This document shows positions 34,041 to 45,215 of a stretch of DNA of 64,000 nucleotides, piece after piece. Source of the DNA: Isoetes taiwanensis (lineage: Eukaryota; Streptophyta; Lycopodiopsida; Isoetales; Isoetaceae); NCBI GenBank assembly GCA_021234155.1, contig JAJEKV010000025.1, positions 6,427,310 through 6,491,309 on the forward strand, written 5' to 3'. The position numbers were made by a program, and so were the translations under genes. The first letter of the stretch is position 1; each line of letters starts with the position of its first letter. Below the pieces are notes generated by a model that made no database searches, was not told the origin of the DNA, and worked only from the letters and a program-made list of their open reading frames with translations.

Positions 34041-34081
34041 AAGAAAAGCCCAGCAACGCTGGGCACTTTTTCTAGTTATAT

Positions 34082-35025
34082 TATAGTGTGCTAATTTCGT
34101 TTTGGGTTAGGGTATTCTAGCAGTGGTTAGGACTATGATTTTAGTAGCGTATTGTATAAAAAATGGTATAATTTGCCATGTGGGAGGAGCTTGAATGGTT
34201 ATTGCTATTTTGGGTGCTTTGCAACTCCCTTTTTTCGTGGATTTTTTTGCAAAGGCTCAGTTGGTCCAAATTTGGAATGCATGTGAAGGCGGCTGGGCAG
34301 CGGACAGGTGAGGACCTCCTGGGCGTGGGCATGCCGGACTTGGAAGCTGGCTGTGGGGGATTTCTTGTGTGTTTATTTCTTACAGGGGTTAGTGTTTAGG
34401 CATCCGGGTGTCCGGCCCTATTTCAGATGGCTGGCTGGTTGTGTTGCTAAAATGCAAGGAAAGTAAAGCAGAATAGAGGGTTTCGTCCCCTGCCAGAATG
34501 GAGGAGCATGCCGCATTAGATCTGGCCCTGAGCAGGTTAGCCCTTCCTCCTGCATATCCGGCAACCAATCGGCCTCTTTTCGCCCGGTTCGTCGGATTTG
34601 ACCTTTTGTTAGCCGATTTGGAGCTCGAATGCTCCAATCTGCTCGAATGTGCTCGAATGACCCTGAAGCCACTGCAGGCTGAATTCTGAGGCCGATTTGC
34701 ACTGATGCAGATTTGCCTGACCATGGGACAGGCCTGGCCGATGGGGTCAAGCTCAGCTATTAGGACTTCTGTTAGCCCTTTTGTTCATTCCGGCAGTCCA
34801 TAGCCGCGCTCAATGGGTTTTGCAATTTTTTATTTTTTATTTTTCATTTTGGCACGAACCATTGGTCTGTTTTGCACCATTGAAACTTTCGTGGGGTGCG
34901 TGTGTAAAAAATTAAGGGCCCTTGATCTGAGAATATTCCTCAGATCAATGGTCCAGAATAAAAGATGAACTCAACGCCATAATACATGGAAAAAACGATA
35001 GTTTCTAGTATAGGCTAGGTACTAG
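34082..35025. repeat. Duplicated non-coding segment, first copy
   Basis: The segment starts TAGTGTGCTAATTTCGTTTT and ends GCTAGGTACTAGCAT. It recurs at 35738-35948 plus 36476-37196, where a LINE separates the two halves. Open frames at 34389-34750 (110-111 codons) are kept in both copies but overlap each other in opposite phases and match nothing I know. Identity is high. Function unknown; it may be a non-autonomous mobile element. Confidence 0.75.
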
Positions 35026-35039
35026 CATTCACATAGGCC

Positions 35040-35655
35040 ACTATAACTTCATAACTTCCATCATTTCCAGCTATATTTCTCCCCACACTGGAACGGACCC
35101 ACAATGTTACCTGCATACCCATTTGCTCATGAAAAAGCACGGACTCATTGCCTCCATTCGCACAGATGCGCATCGCCTCTGAATTGAGACACGTAGATGG
35201 ACTAGAGAGCCACTTAAAACAGGCTTTTGTGAGTCATGTCAAGTGGGAGCCGTTGAGGACGAATGTCACACTTTAGAGCTGCCCGCGTATGATCACATCG
35301 AGACACGCTATGTTGCGTTGATCAGGCCCAACCAGCCGCTGCATGTGATTTAGGGCACGACTTCAGTGCAGTTGCTGGGATCATATATGTTCAAGAGGTT
35401 ATAGATAGGCGGACTCAACTATGTCCCCGCACAGTGTCTTAACCGGCGGCACAATATTTCACTATGTATATTTGTGTAGATTGTCAACATTCCTATTGCT
35501 GCCACGATTTTTCCCTCGAAAACCCTTCGGGCCATGGGTGTTTTAATCCGGACAGTAATGCGTCTGCTGCGCTTCCTTTTTTTGCGTCCCATAGGCTGCG
35601 TGGTCTCTATGAATAATAAAAATCAAACAATTCAATTCTATTCTATTTCTCGATA
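35040..35655 (+). mobile_element. Microsatellite-tailed LINE fragment, plus strand
   Basis: Near 35135 it shares AGCACGGACTCATTGCCTCC with AGCGCACTCATTGCCTCC of the copy at 14755, and later carries a frame with GAVEDECHTLELP, the same C-terminal Cys-His module. The tail reads GAATAATAAAAATCAAACAA, then ATTCTATTCTATT. It is strongly 5'-truncated and decayed. Confidence 0.75.
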
Positions 35656-35737
35656 TAAGCTAGGGCTTTCCGTGGATGATAAAATTCCGTCTTCATTTTT
35701 TTCAACCTTTTCTAACAATTATAATAATAATGTCTAT

Positions 35738-37196
35738 ATAGTGTGCTAATTTCGTTTTGGGTTGGGAAAGGGTATTCTGGCAGTGGTTAGGACTATGATT
35801 TTAGTAGCGTATTGTATAAAAAATGGTATAATTTGCCATGTGGGAGGAGCTTGAATGGTTATTGCTATTTTGGGTGCTTTGCAACTCCCTTTTTTCGTGG
35901 ATTTTTTTGCAAAGGCTCAGTTGGTCCAAATTTGGAATGCATGTGAAGAATAGAATAGAATAGAATATGATTTTATCGTCCACAGAGACCAACTGGCCTA
36001 TGGGACCCAAGTACAAAGAGAGAGAGCAGCGAAAGATACTACCAAGATTAAAAAACCCTCACCGGGGGTTTTCGGGAAAACCTTAGTAGCAATAAGGATC
36101 TTGACATACCGCATGCTTATATACATAATCACAAGTACGGTGAGAGGTTAATGTCGGACATGGGGGCATAACTGAGTCCGCATATCCATTACCTCCTGGA
36201 GGTACGATCCCAACAAGCCTACAGAGGCCGTGCTCAGTAGCTCATGCAAGGCCTGATGGGGCACAACTAACCGAGCATACCGAGCCCGGATATGCTCAGT
36301 GCACGGACAAAAGGCTCGGAGGCGTGACTTTCATCCTCAATGGCGCCCTGTTGACAAAGATAGACAGACTCGGTCCCTCACGCCAGCTCCCGAATCCATC
36401 TCCCCTGCCTCAATGCGAGGTGGTGTGCACTGTCGCGAATGGAAGCAATCACCCCGCTTTGAAGGCGGTGGGCGGCAATGGACGTGAGGACCTCCTGGGC
36501 GTGGGCATGCCGGACTTGGAAGCTGGCTGTGGGGGATTTCTTGTGTGTTTATTTCTTACAGGGGTTAGTGTTTAGGCATCCGGGTGCCCGGGCCTATTTC
36601 AGATGGCAGGCTGGTTGTGTTGCTAAAATGCAAGGGAAGTAAAACAGAATAGAGGGTTTCGTCCCCTGCCAGAATGGAGGAGCATGCCGCATTAGATCTG
36701 GCCCTGAGCAGGTTAGCCCTTCCTCCTGCATATCCGGCAACCAATCGGCCTCTTTTCGCCCGGTTCGTCGGATTTGACCCTTTGTTAGCCGATTTGGAGC
36801 TCGAATGCTCCAATCTGCTCGAATGTGCTCGAATGACCCTGAAGCCACTGCAGGCTGAATTCTGAGGCCGATTTGCACTGATGCAGATTTGCCTGACCAT
36901 GGGACAAGCCTGGCCGATGGGGTCAAGCTCAGCTATTAGGACTTCTGTTAGCCCCTCTGTTCATTCCGGCAGTCCATAGCCGCGCTCAATGGGTTTTGCA
37001 TTTTTTTTTCCGTTTTGGCACGAACCATTGGTCTGTTTTGCACGATTGAAACTTTCGTGGGGTGCGTGTGTAAAAAATTAAGGGCCCTTGATCTGAGAAT
37101 ATTCCTCAGATCAATGGTCCAGAATAAAAGATGAACTCAACGCCATAATACATGGAAAAAACGATAGTTTCTAGTATAGGCTAGGTACTAGCATGC
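35738..37196. repeat. Duplicated non-coding segment, second copy, split by a LINE
   Basis: 35738-35948 matches 34082-34288 and 36476-37196 matches 34289-35025. Between the halves sits a minus-strand LINE. The two copies lie head to tail, with a LINE fragment also between them. A GAAGGCGG-like phrase occurs at the break in copy one and to the right of the insertion in copy two. Confidence 0.75.
35949..36470 (-). mobile_element. Microsatellite-tailed LINE fragment, minus strand
   Basis: From the left the plus strand reads AATAGAATAGAATAGAAT, then ATGATTTTATCGTCCAC, which is the reverse complement of a GTGGACGATAAAATCAT end followed by (ATTCT)n. The minus strand carries the GAIEDESH motif near 36330. 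It interrupts the second copy of the duplicated segment, so it is younger than the duplication. Confidence 0.8.
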
Positions 37197-37199
37197 TCA

Positions 37200-38055
37200 T
37201 CAATGCAAACTTTTATATTTCAATGCTACACCACTTCGAGGTTGTACAAACAAGGTGTTGGGCATGAGGCTTGGCCTTCGGTGGCTCGAGAATGTCTTTT
37301 TATGTTTTCTTTTGTTTGGTTGTTTTTAAGATCTTATTTGAATGCTAGTTTACAACAAGATGTAAGTGTCTTTTTGATATAAAGATGGCCTTCACAATGT
37401 ACAAATGGCATCCGTTACATTCAGAGCATGACTATAATTATGACTTTTTAATCCTATTTATAATCTGTTGAGTACAACTTACACATCAAATTTTAGTAAG
37501 CTGCTTTTATAATGGAATTTAGAGCTGAGCAGATCTGAGCCCTTTAACAACCACAACTTATTTATAACCTCTCTTCTTTTTGTATGTCCATAACATTAAT
37601 GAGTAAAAGTTAGGTAGTCAATGTTGTAAACAAGGATATCACACTTGTCTAGGACTCTACACTTGTCTAGATTCTGGTCATATTCTGGTCATACCAAGAT
37701 GCATTGTAGAAATGAAACTAGAAGAATTCAAACGTGTGCATACGAAACACAGAATTTTTGACTAAATGTTGCACACGTAAGAAGTGTTTTCTATTAGTTC
37801 ACACAGAAGTGACCATGGAATTTATTTAACTGTATAAAAAAGAATTTTTAACGAGTGAAAAGAAAACAAATGGCAATTCTCGATGCCCTTTTATGGTAAC
37901 ATTTTCACTTCATAAAAGCTTTGCAAGGACAAGGAGTCACAAATATCAATATCCTTCTACTTTGATCTATTTGTATCCTCCTACATTCACTTATTATAAC
38001 TAGCAGGAATTGATGTGCATAATGCTCAATTAAATAATCGTGTAATCAAGAACCA
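37200..38055. other. Anonymous DNA downstream of the ABCG pseudogene
   Basis: I see no coding similarity. The last exon of the ABCG pseudogene may lie here but cannot be recognised. Confidence 0.4.
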
Positions 38056-38059
38056 TCAT

Positions 38060-41000
38060 TCATTTTCATAATCCCAGTTATGACACCATTTTGAGAGGCA
38101 ATCATAACATATATTGCGCATGCCACTGGACAAATATAATAGCACTAGATCCACCACCCTGAAATGTTTTGTATGCACATTTCAAAAAAAAAGAAAAAAA
38201 AGTTCAGTATTTTCAACTGAATTCTTATACATATAGAACTAACTTATCGGTTGGATATCATAAAGCTTGAGAAAAGATTGAATAGAGTAGAACGCAGCTG
38301 TTGTGATGGCAACAACTTCATGAGTCCATATTATAGCTACCGTTAACATACTATATATAGTATATAAAGTAGAGAAGAGTGAAAAACATATAGAAGAAGA
38401 ACCAAAGAAATTTTTGCCCTGTCCCATTGTATAAGTAATACCTCCATGTATAGCTTAAGCAAAAATATATGGTATTTCAGTAATGACCTGTATAAAGGTA
38501 TGAAACGATCAATTAAAAAGGGAAATATAGTTAAGAAAGTAATATTATGAACTTGCCTGTGCCAATGCATAAGGTAAAATGGAGTACATTCCAGCAGCTC
38601 GTTCTCGATTAAAAAAAAAAATTTGCATGCTCAGTATCCACTATAGGCTGGACCGACGAACAGTTTGATATTCCAAGAAAGACCACGGCAATATATAGAG
38701 CCCTAAACATAGTGCTAATTCTCTTTTCTTTATTCCTGTGGAATGATAAGCTACATTGAACATAATATGATTCAATATTGAACATGATGCCTTCCAATGT
38801 ACAATTCAAGTCCTTACCATTTATGCCCTACTTTCCTAAATATTGAACCAAAACAAAGTGCAATCATCATTGTGAATAAATACTTGATATAAGTGTAATG
38901 CGGCCTTCGCCAATAAGTCCAGGAATGCTTCCATAGGTAGCATTTAAATTGTTCTCAGGTCGTCAATGAGTATTGTATTTGGAAACATAGAGGTTTTGCA
39001 TTTGGTGCAGGAATACTCAGCTCCTTGACCCGAGGCTTGTTCCGTCTACATTCAGAAGTTATGATGCCAATTGAAGTCTTCTTTAGGCCTGTCTATTCAC
39101 ACACAATGCATCCCAATCACGCGTTCAATGTCTTTGAATATGTACGGCTTACTCAAACAAACTCGAGTTCCGATAGATCTAAGCAAGATCTACCCCTATT
39201 TGTTGTTCCATTGAGGTCAATGTAACTTCCAACATCCATGTGGCAGGGTTGTATCTGTTTGTAATTCTAAGAACACCTGAAATTGAGTGTGCATTAAAGG
39301 ATTTTTTGAGATGAGTCTTTATCAATTTTTGCAGAGTAGGTTGCGAGTATATGCACCTCAAAGTATTCAACGAGCTTATGAGAATGACGGCCATGTGAGC
39401 CAGTACATATAGATTCACCTCCTCTTTTAAGCAAGAATAACTACAACAGACATCCTAGTAGTACGGATGTATGAAAATATAAAGATGTAAAAATAAAGAC
39501 GACAATGACATACTCCATCAAAAGATTCAAATGTTCCAATACTGGGTTGATGGATGGTGCAGACTATTATTCGTCATGTATCAACAGTATTACAAGTTGT
39601 CTGAAATACAATAGCTGCTGCTCTTGCATCTACAGTGGAGTAGGCTCAGCCATAAATATAATTGTTGGATTTGAAATCAACTCTATAACTATGGCCAATA
39701 TTTTGCATTGTTCAATCAATAAGCCAGTCACACCAAGCAAGCCAACAATTGCAGCTCTTAAATTGTCGAGCTCGACCAAGTTCATAATCTCATTAATGAA
39801 ATGCTGCAGTACAACAAAGTTTTTTTTTTTTTTGAAGAACGACAAACTTTATTGAAACTCCAAGTCAAAAGAAAAATACAAATGCAGAGGCGGGAATAAA
39901 GTCTCAGAGGATAATCATGATCTACTGAGTAGAACCATCAGCCTATGCATAAGACAGCACACTCAAATAGGACTCAAATATCACCTGTCGCTTGGCAGGA
40001 GCAAGCGAAGAACAATGGTATGCCTTAGCGATTCTAGCTTGTGCGTCCTGGAGGACAACTACAGAAGGAATATCCAAACCCTGAAAGATACACAGTCTTC
40101 TACGCTTCCAGATGGCCCACAACAACCATCCTGATGCTAAATGAAATGCTTGGCTCCGCAACTTATTCCAAGCATCCGGATAAATAGCCAGAAGCACTTG
40201 CTGACTTGTCAATGTCACATGAAAAAGAGAAAGCAGCCAAGACCAAACGGGCTGGAGATGAACACATAAAAAGAAACAATGCTCAATGGTCTCGTCCCTT
40301 TGCTTGCACAGTGGGCAGAGTGCTGACACTCGAGGATCAAATCTGTGGACAAGCAAGTTCACACGAGGGCATCTGTGAAAAATCTGCCACCAAAGCACCG
40401 CCACCTTAGGATGGAGTAGTTTATCCCAAGCCCAAGTCCACATGAAAGCTGAAGGGACCACCTAGTGGAAGGCGGAAGGATATCACTATTGACAAGCAGC
40501 CCATACATAGAGTTCACAAGCCTATGCTCGTGAACACTTTGGTGGAAAACCCACATGCACCCTTCAATATCCTCTGGAGCAACCAATGGCAGAGTACTAG
40601 CAATCTTTTGCCAAATAGGTCTGTCCCATCGAGACAATGAGAATTTTGTTTGAAAGATTTGCCATGTCGCTAACTGGCCAGAATCATACCATGCCGCAAC
40701 TGTCAAGATTCCTGCTAACCTCGAGCGTCGTTGAGTTAATGGATGAACCGAGGCACAAAGTGGAAGATTATTTTCCACAGGTATCCACCAACAAGGGTCA
40801 CTCAACTGATGATATGCAACAAGATCAATACGAAATAGGGTCCGTATTGTCTCCCAAGACTCCAGCAAGCCTTTCAAAAAAGGAGAGGCATTAGGAAAAG
40901 GGCATAGCTGATAAAAGAGACTCCAAGGAAGAAGCGGTTTTAATGAAGCTTTCCCAAAAGGAACACAATGTGCAAGTGACTGCCTCACCAACCGCACTCC

Positions 41001-42200
41001 AGGTGAGTCAACCATATCCTTGAGGATCCTCCAAATGAATTTAGAAATTAGAATCTTACTCTGCAAATGGAAGTCTGTCATACCCAAACCACCTGCAAAT
41101 TTCGGCTTGGTGCATTTGGACCATGCAACCTTGACCACAGCATGCTCCTCAGTCCCACCCCAAATAAAATTACGGACAATAGTAACAATCACCTGAAATT
41201 TTGACTGGGAAGCCAGAAGGGCAGAGGCCATATAGACATGAGAATTACTTAAAACATGCTTAGCAACAGTTATTCGCGCTAGCAGAGAGAGCTTAGCAGT
41301 ATTCCACCAAAATAAATGCTTACGCAACCCTTCTATGATAATATCCCAAGCATCAGAGGTAAAAATATGAATGCTCACAGGAATACCAAGAAGTTTAGTA
41401 GCCTTCCCATGAGGAAGCACCTTCCAAGGAAACTCCGCAACACAAGGAGGCACAACCCCATCAAGCGTCCATAATGCAGAACACTTTGGCCAACCAACAA
41501 GAACTCCAGATGGTAAAGAGAAAGTATCAAGAAGAAGCTTAGCATTCTGAAGATTGTCCGTATCAGCAACAAGAAAGAGGAACGTGTCATCAGCATACTG
41601 GTTACAAATCTCCTGTGAACCATCCTCCATACTCAACCCTTGCACTATCCCATCCTGCATGGCCTTAGCAAATAGCTGTGAGAGGACCTCAGCTACTATT
41701 GTGAACAAAAGTGGAGCTAATAGGCATCCTTGGCGAACACCTCGCCCAACTGAAAAAACAGTGGAGGGTTTCCCCTGAAACAACACAGTAGACCGTGCCG
41801 AAATATGGAGCTTCATAACATCACTGGTGAACTGCTGGCCAAAGCCCAATGTTAAGAGGCTTTTTTCCAAAAATTCCCAATGTACACTGTCATATGCCTT
41901 GGCAAAATCTAATTTAAGATAGACTATACGCTGACCTTTCAATCTGGCCCAATACCTACCCTCATAAGCAACAGCAACATTGTCTAAAATGCTCCTCCTT
42001 GGCAAAGTTGTGACTGAGACAAGATGTCTGCGTTTATCAAGCAAGCAAGTAATTAGCATTTTCTTGTCTGCATCAATATTTGAAAGGCTGATACATTTTC
42101 TTGTCCAACCAGAGAAAACCAGCGACTCATATGCTATAAGTTGTAGAGAACGTATATCATTTTGCTCATTTATAACCTGAGATCCGAGTGAATGTTTGTT
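38060..42200 (-). pseudogene. PDR-type ABCG transporter gene, second half, dead and split by a LINE
   Basis: Read on the minus strand from 42200 the pieces come in the order of a PDR transporter's second half: NEQNDIRS and YESLVFSGW then NIDADKKM (42065-42195), a [28 protein letters not shown] (degenerate ABC signature), IIFMAEPT (Walker B), VDTx..IVCTIHQPSIGTFES with a TGA stop, LLLKRGGESICTG, RYNPATWMLEV, VKELSIPAPNAK, CYLWKHSWTYWRRPHYTYIK, MFRALYIAVVFLGISNCSSV, NRERAAGMYS and CPVACAIYVMIASQNG. PDR proteins export hormones and toxins across the plasma membrane. Stops and frameshifts occur in several exons, and nucleotide-binding motif D residues are altered (MDEPTSG to MAEPTPL). Confidence 0.88.
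39820..42065 (-). mobile_element. 5'-truncated LINE (polyA type) inside the ABCG pseudogene
   Basis: The T-run at 39820-39833 is the minus-strand polyA tail. A long frame reads RRSILDNVAVAYEG, YLKLDFAKAYDSVHWEF (motif A), GVRQGCLLAPLLFTIVAE, NQYADDTFLFLV (catalytic YADD motif intact) and WSKCTKPKFAGGLGMTDF, and after one frame change at about 40450 the zf-RVT part WAWDKLLHPKVAVLWWQIF and CPLCKQRDETIEHCFFLC. It is better preserved than the relative at 10521. Endonuclease and ORF1 are missing. A clear target duplication was not found. The first about 75 residues of the 647-codon frame are ABCG sequence, not LINE. Confidence 0.92.
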
Positions 42201-42714
42201 GTTGCTTTGGAAATCCAAATATAAATATGGACTCTTCAATGCATAGAAAAGTTTTACGTAATTTAGTGATTGTACAATAACACTATAGTGCATGCAATGC
42301 ATATGGCAATTTTCATGTTATGCATAGTACTTTAAATGGGCTATAGTTAAAGATAGGTTTATGGCCATTGGAGATTGGCTAAACACATATCTATAAGAAG
42401 AAGAGGAAGTAAACAAATTTAGCTAACTGAAAATGCGGCAAATTTTTAGCAAAATGAAAATCGAACAAAGCGCTCAATGACCCAACATCAAGCTGACAAA
42501 AGCTTAGATATGTGATGGCCTCTACCTAACTATCATATAAGCCACAACTTTTAGCAACGAATCACTTTCATGTGGATTTGAAAATGGAATCTTATGGTGA
42601 ATCTTTTGCATTGACGTTCTTTTGCTTTTGGGAACTTTACAAACTAGATAGTATTGGCACTCCATAGATTGTGTTTAAAATACTTCTCATTTGTTCATCT
42701 ATCCTCTATGGTTG
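42200..42714. other. AT-rich DNA, probable ABCG intron remnant
   Basis: No coding similarity or repeat recognised. It lies between the ABCG exon and a LINE fragment. Confidence 0.4.
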
Positions 42715-43060
42715 AGTGCCTCGGCCTGAATCCTGCCTGCATGAGTGCCCGGACTCATGCTGCCTCTGCCCATCCTGTCAACTGCCGCTCGAGGATCCCG
42801 GCGAGAAGCTTTGCAAACACTGAGCTGGTCATGATGGTCAGGTAATTGGCCAGGCAATGCGGGTCTCCTGCCTTATACATTGGGACAACCCTGCTAGTGG
42901 TCCATTGCGTGGGAAAACCTTTCCGCAATGCCTTGTTGAACATGTCTGTCAGTACCGGCGCCATGGATGGTCCTGCCCACTTGAGTAACTCTGCCTACAT
43001 GCCATCAAGGTCTAGTGCTTTTCCATTGACTAGATGACATATTTCTTGTTAGTTTGCACT
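42715..43060 (-). mobile_element. Reverse-transcriptase scrap of a second LINE family
   Basis: The minus strand reads AELLKWAGPSMAPVLTDMFN, KALRKGFPTQWTTSRVVPMY and KAGDPHCLANY, then SSVFAKLLAGILERQLTGW. This is the start of a LINE reverse transcriptase (motifs 0-2). Both ends are missing. The style fits the GC-rich, microsatellite-tailed family, of which other copies here keep only the far end. Confidence 0.8.
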
Positions 43061-43077
43061 CCCAATCTATGGTTTTG

Positions 43078-43206
43078 GCATGCATGCATGCATGCATGCA
43101 TTGCATGCATCCATGCAACAATGCATGCACACAGTGCATGCATACAATGCATGCACTTTGCAATGCATGCGCACAGTGCATGCATACCATGCAATGCATG
43201 CATGTT
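43078..43206. repeat. TGCA/CATGCA-rich self-complementary array
   Basis: About 130 bp is built from TGCATGCA words with short spacers (ACAA, CACAG, ATACA, CTTTGCAA). Every TGCA is its own reverse complement, so the array can fold on itself and is rich in alternating purine-pyrimidine steps. The His/Cys/Met-rich open frames here are artefacts of the repeat. An (AAG)n run follows at about 43281-43298. Confidence 0.9.
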
Positions 43207-44550
43207 GAGTCCCTTTAGTACTTAATACCATGCAAGGCACATTGCTTACTTTCTTTAGCAGCCATATAGGTATTTTCACATAAGAAGAAGAAGAAGAAGA
43301 GACATACAACATTCATCTTCACGGTAAATTTGCAGATTAGCTTTGTTTGTATGAGAGCTAGAATTCACAAATCCTCAGTTCATACAGATATAACTTATTA
43401 TGCTCGAGTAGCAAGCTGTGATACTGTGTTCATGCAGGTAGCAAGGTCTAGTACTATGTTCATGAGAATCTCGTTGCTTTTGCTTGTATTTTAGTCCTTC
43501 AAGAACAGAATGATATACCTCTCAAAGCATAATTTTCAAGCCTCTTCGTCATGTGCATCTATCTGAAGAAAGCTTTGAAGTAAGTTTTGCCAAGTTGTAT
43601 GATTGCATAGTTGTGATCTGCATGTTGGGCAAGGGTTATTCCACAGGAGATCGAAGTTGCAAGGTGTAATAAGCTAATTTGCTGTCAATAGACAAACTTA
43701 CTTATACGATGTTCTGAAATATAATTCCAATTTGTATCATGAATACATAATAATATTATTATGCATATTGGCATGCATTTTATTATTATTTACATATTTG
43801 TTTGTCAATTTCTAATTAGCGTAAGATTCATGATTGTTAATGCTTTCCTTTATTTGTTCGTTTTATTACTTGCTACAAGGTTGCTTTCGTCTCTACATAT
43901 ATTTCAATGGTCTGGGAGGCTATGGTATATTTCTAAGGTATTTGAGGCTGCAAGGCAACCTACCAAAGAAGAAGGTGTGCTCGACTAGGGATATTTACAC
44001 TTCGTTGTATTCTACAACATACGATATCCCATGTTCTTTACTGTATTAATATTATTTCATACCTCATGACCCATATTCCACGTAGTTCCATTGCAACATT
44101 TTCTAAGTACGGAGCTCGTGTTAGATAGAACCACCCTTAGGCCCCGAAGGAGCCAAAAAAAAAATTGGATCCATGCATACCCCTAGGCCATCTTTGTTTT
44201 TTTAATTTTCATACATATTTCGTACAATATTCGCACATATTTCGTACAACATTTATATTTATTTCGTACATATTCTGTAACTTATTAAATATAATATATT
44301 AATATAGCACATCGAACCATTGAAAGGGGCATCAAACATATTTAAAAAGTTGAACCATTAAATTCCCCCCCCCCCCTCCCAAGTTATTTTTACTGATATT
44401 CGTGCAGGGCGTCCAACAGTTGGCGAGGAGCCCCAAATACATAAGTCAATATATACGTACCGTACATGTGTACAATGCACCTCACAACCTTTGGGTTAAT
44501 TGTGTATTTGAAACTGACAATTAACTAAAACTTACTAAAAAACGAGGTGC
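43207..44550. other. Anonymous AT-rich DNA
   Basis: It contains the (AAG)n run, AT-rich text and a C-run near 44367-44383. No gene is seen; small frames at 43761-44049 have no recognised similarity. Confidence 0.45.
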
Positions 44551-44559
44551 ATCTAATGA

Positions 44560-44775
44560 TGGTTGGGATCGTCTAAAAAAGACATCCAACGGTCCGAGCC
44601 TACCGATGGATGCCTGTGACGACCATACGGATATTCGTATCGTACGAACATTATACTCGTATGTACAAAAGACGGTCGTCACACGGAGGCAAAACGTTAA
44701 TTGCACGAAGCAAGGTTTGAACTCGCAACCTTCCAATTGCGAGTCACACACCTTTGCCAAGTGCCCTACTGATAT
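44560..44775 (-). mobile_element. Candidate tRNA-derived SINE
   Basis: On the minus strand the head reads GGGCACTTGGCAAAGGTGTG, then a B-box-like GGTTGCGAGTTCAAACC (plus 44714-44730). The A-box-like TTGGCAAAGGTG and the B box are spaced as in a tRNA, and GCGAG-TTCAAAC-CTTGC can form a T arm. No proper acceptor or anticodon arm forms, and an unrelated body follows, which is the plan of a tRNA-derived SINE rather than a tRNA gene. The 3' end is estimated. Confidence 0.5.
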
Positions 44776-44859
44776 TTATTAAAGACATTTTCTCCTGTCT
44801 TTCTCATATGCGGGGCTGTTTTCAGGAGGTTCTAGAATATTCTAGAGCCTACATGCATG

Positions 44860-45200
44860 CGCAACACTTGGCATGATCTCATCCATTGGAATGGCGCGAT
44901 TCCTGATCGTTGGCCTACATATATAAGGAGGCATCTCCTTCTTGTCAAACCATTCCGGTTCAACGCCAGTCTTGAGCCTTCTAGGCATCTGTCTCGTATT
45001 CCTACTTGCCTTCGGGCCATTGTACTCTTGGTTCCTGTTCATATATCAGATTCTTTGCCGATCTTAGTGTATTTTTTCCGTATTTCTTGCATTTTTTCTA
45101 CGTATTTTCCTTGTTTTCGCGTAGGTTCATGAGAGTTTGAACCGGAATCCCTTATCGGTTCTTGCCTGCTCTGATCCTAAGCATTTTTTTGCTCGTATCT
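44860..45200 (+). promoter_or_regulatory. Possible LTR or leader remnant upstream of gag
   Basis: A TATATAAGGAGG box lies at about 44922, followed by T-rich text and then the gag start at 45216. This looks like the R-U5 and leader of an LTR element. No matching second LTR is in the window, and no TGGTATCAGAGC primer site is present here, so boundaries are unknown. Confidence 0.3.
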
Positions 45201-45215
45201 GGTGATTTTATATCT

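Larger units (their letters stand above)
29334..34075 (+). mobile_element. Non-autonomous Helitron carrying PPR and ankyrin gene pieces
   Basis: The 5' end reads A|TCTATATATAGTAATAAAAG (TC at 29338; an alternative TC lies at 29334), the typical plant Helitron start. The 3' end is a perfect hairpin GCCCAGC-AAC-GCTGGGC (34048-34064), then ACTTTTT and CTAG (34072-34075), followed by T. The 3' end matches in plan the minus-strand ends at 4819 and 8342. No Rep or helicase is present. Inside lie a PPR fragment on the plus strand and an ankyrin-repeat fragment on the minus strand, both broken. The left end lies about 90 bp upstream of the fusion gene's start codon, so the element occupies that gene's promoter or 5' UTR. 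Confidence 0.8.

Noticed and set aside
34389-34750. Overlapping 110- and 111-codon frames kept in both copies (also 36565-36926)
   Set aside because: They overlap each other and an opposite frame, match no family and are conserved only because the DNA is duplicated.
40359-42302. A single 647-codon gene on the minus strand
   Set aside because: Its first about 75 residues are an ABCG exon (YESLVFSGW, NIDADKKM) read through into a LINE reverse transcriptase; it is a chance fusion, not one gene.
43005-43312. His/Cys/Met-rich small proteins on both strands
   Set aside because: They are translations of the TGCATGCA repeat.
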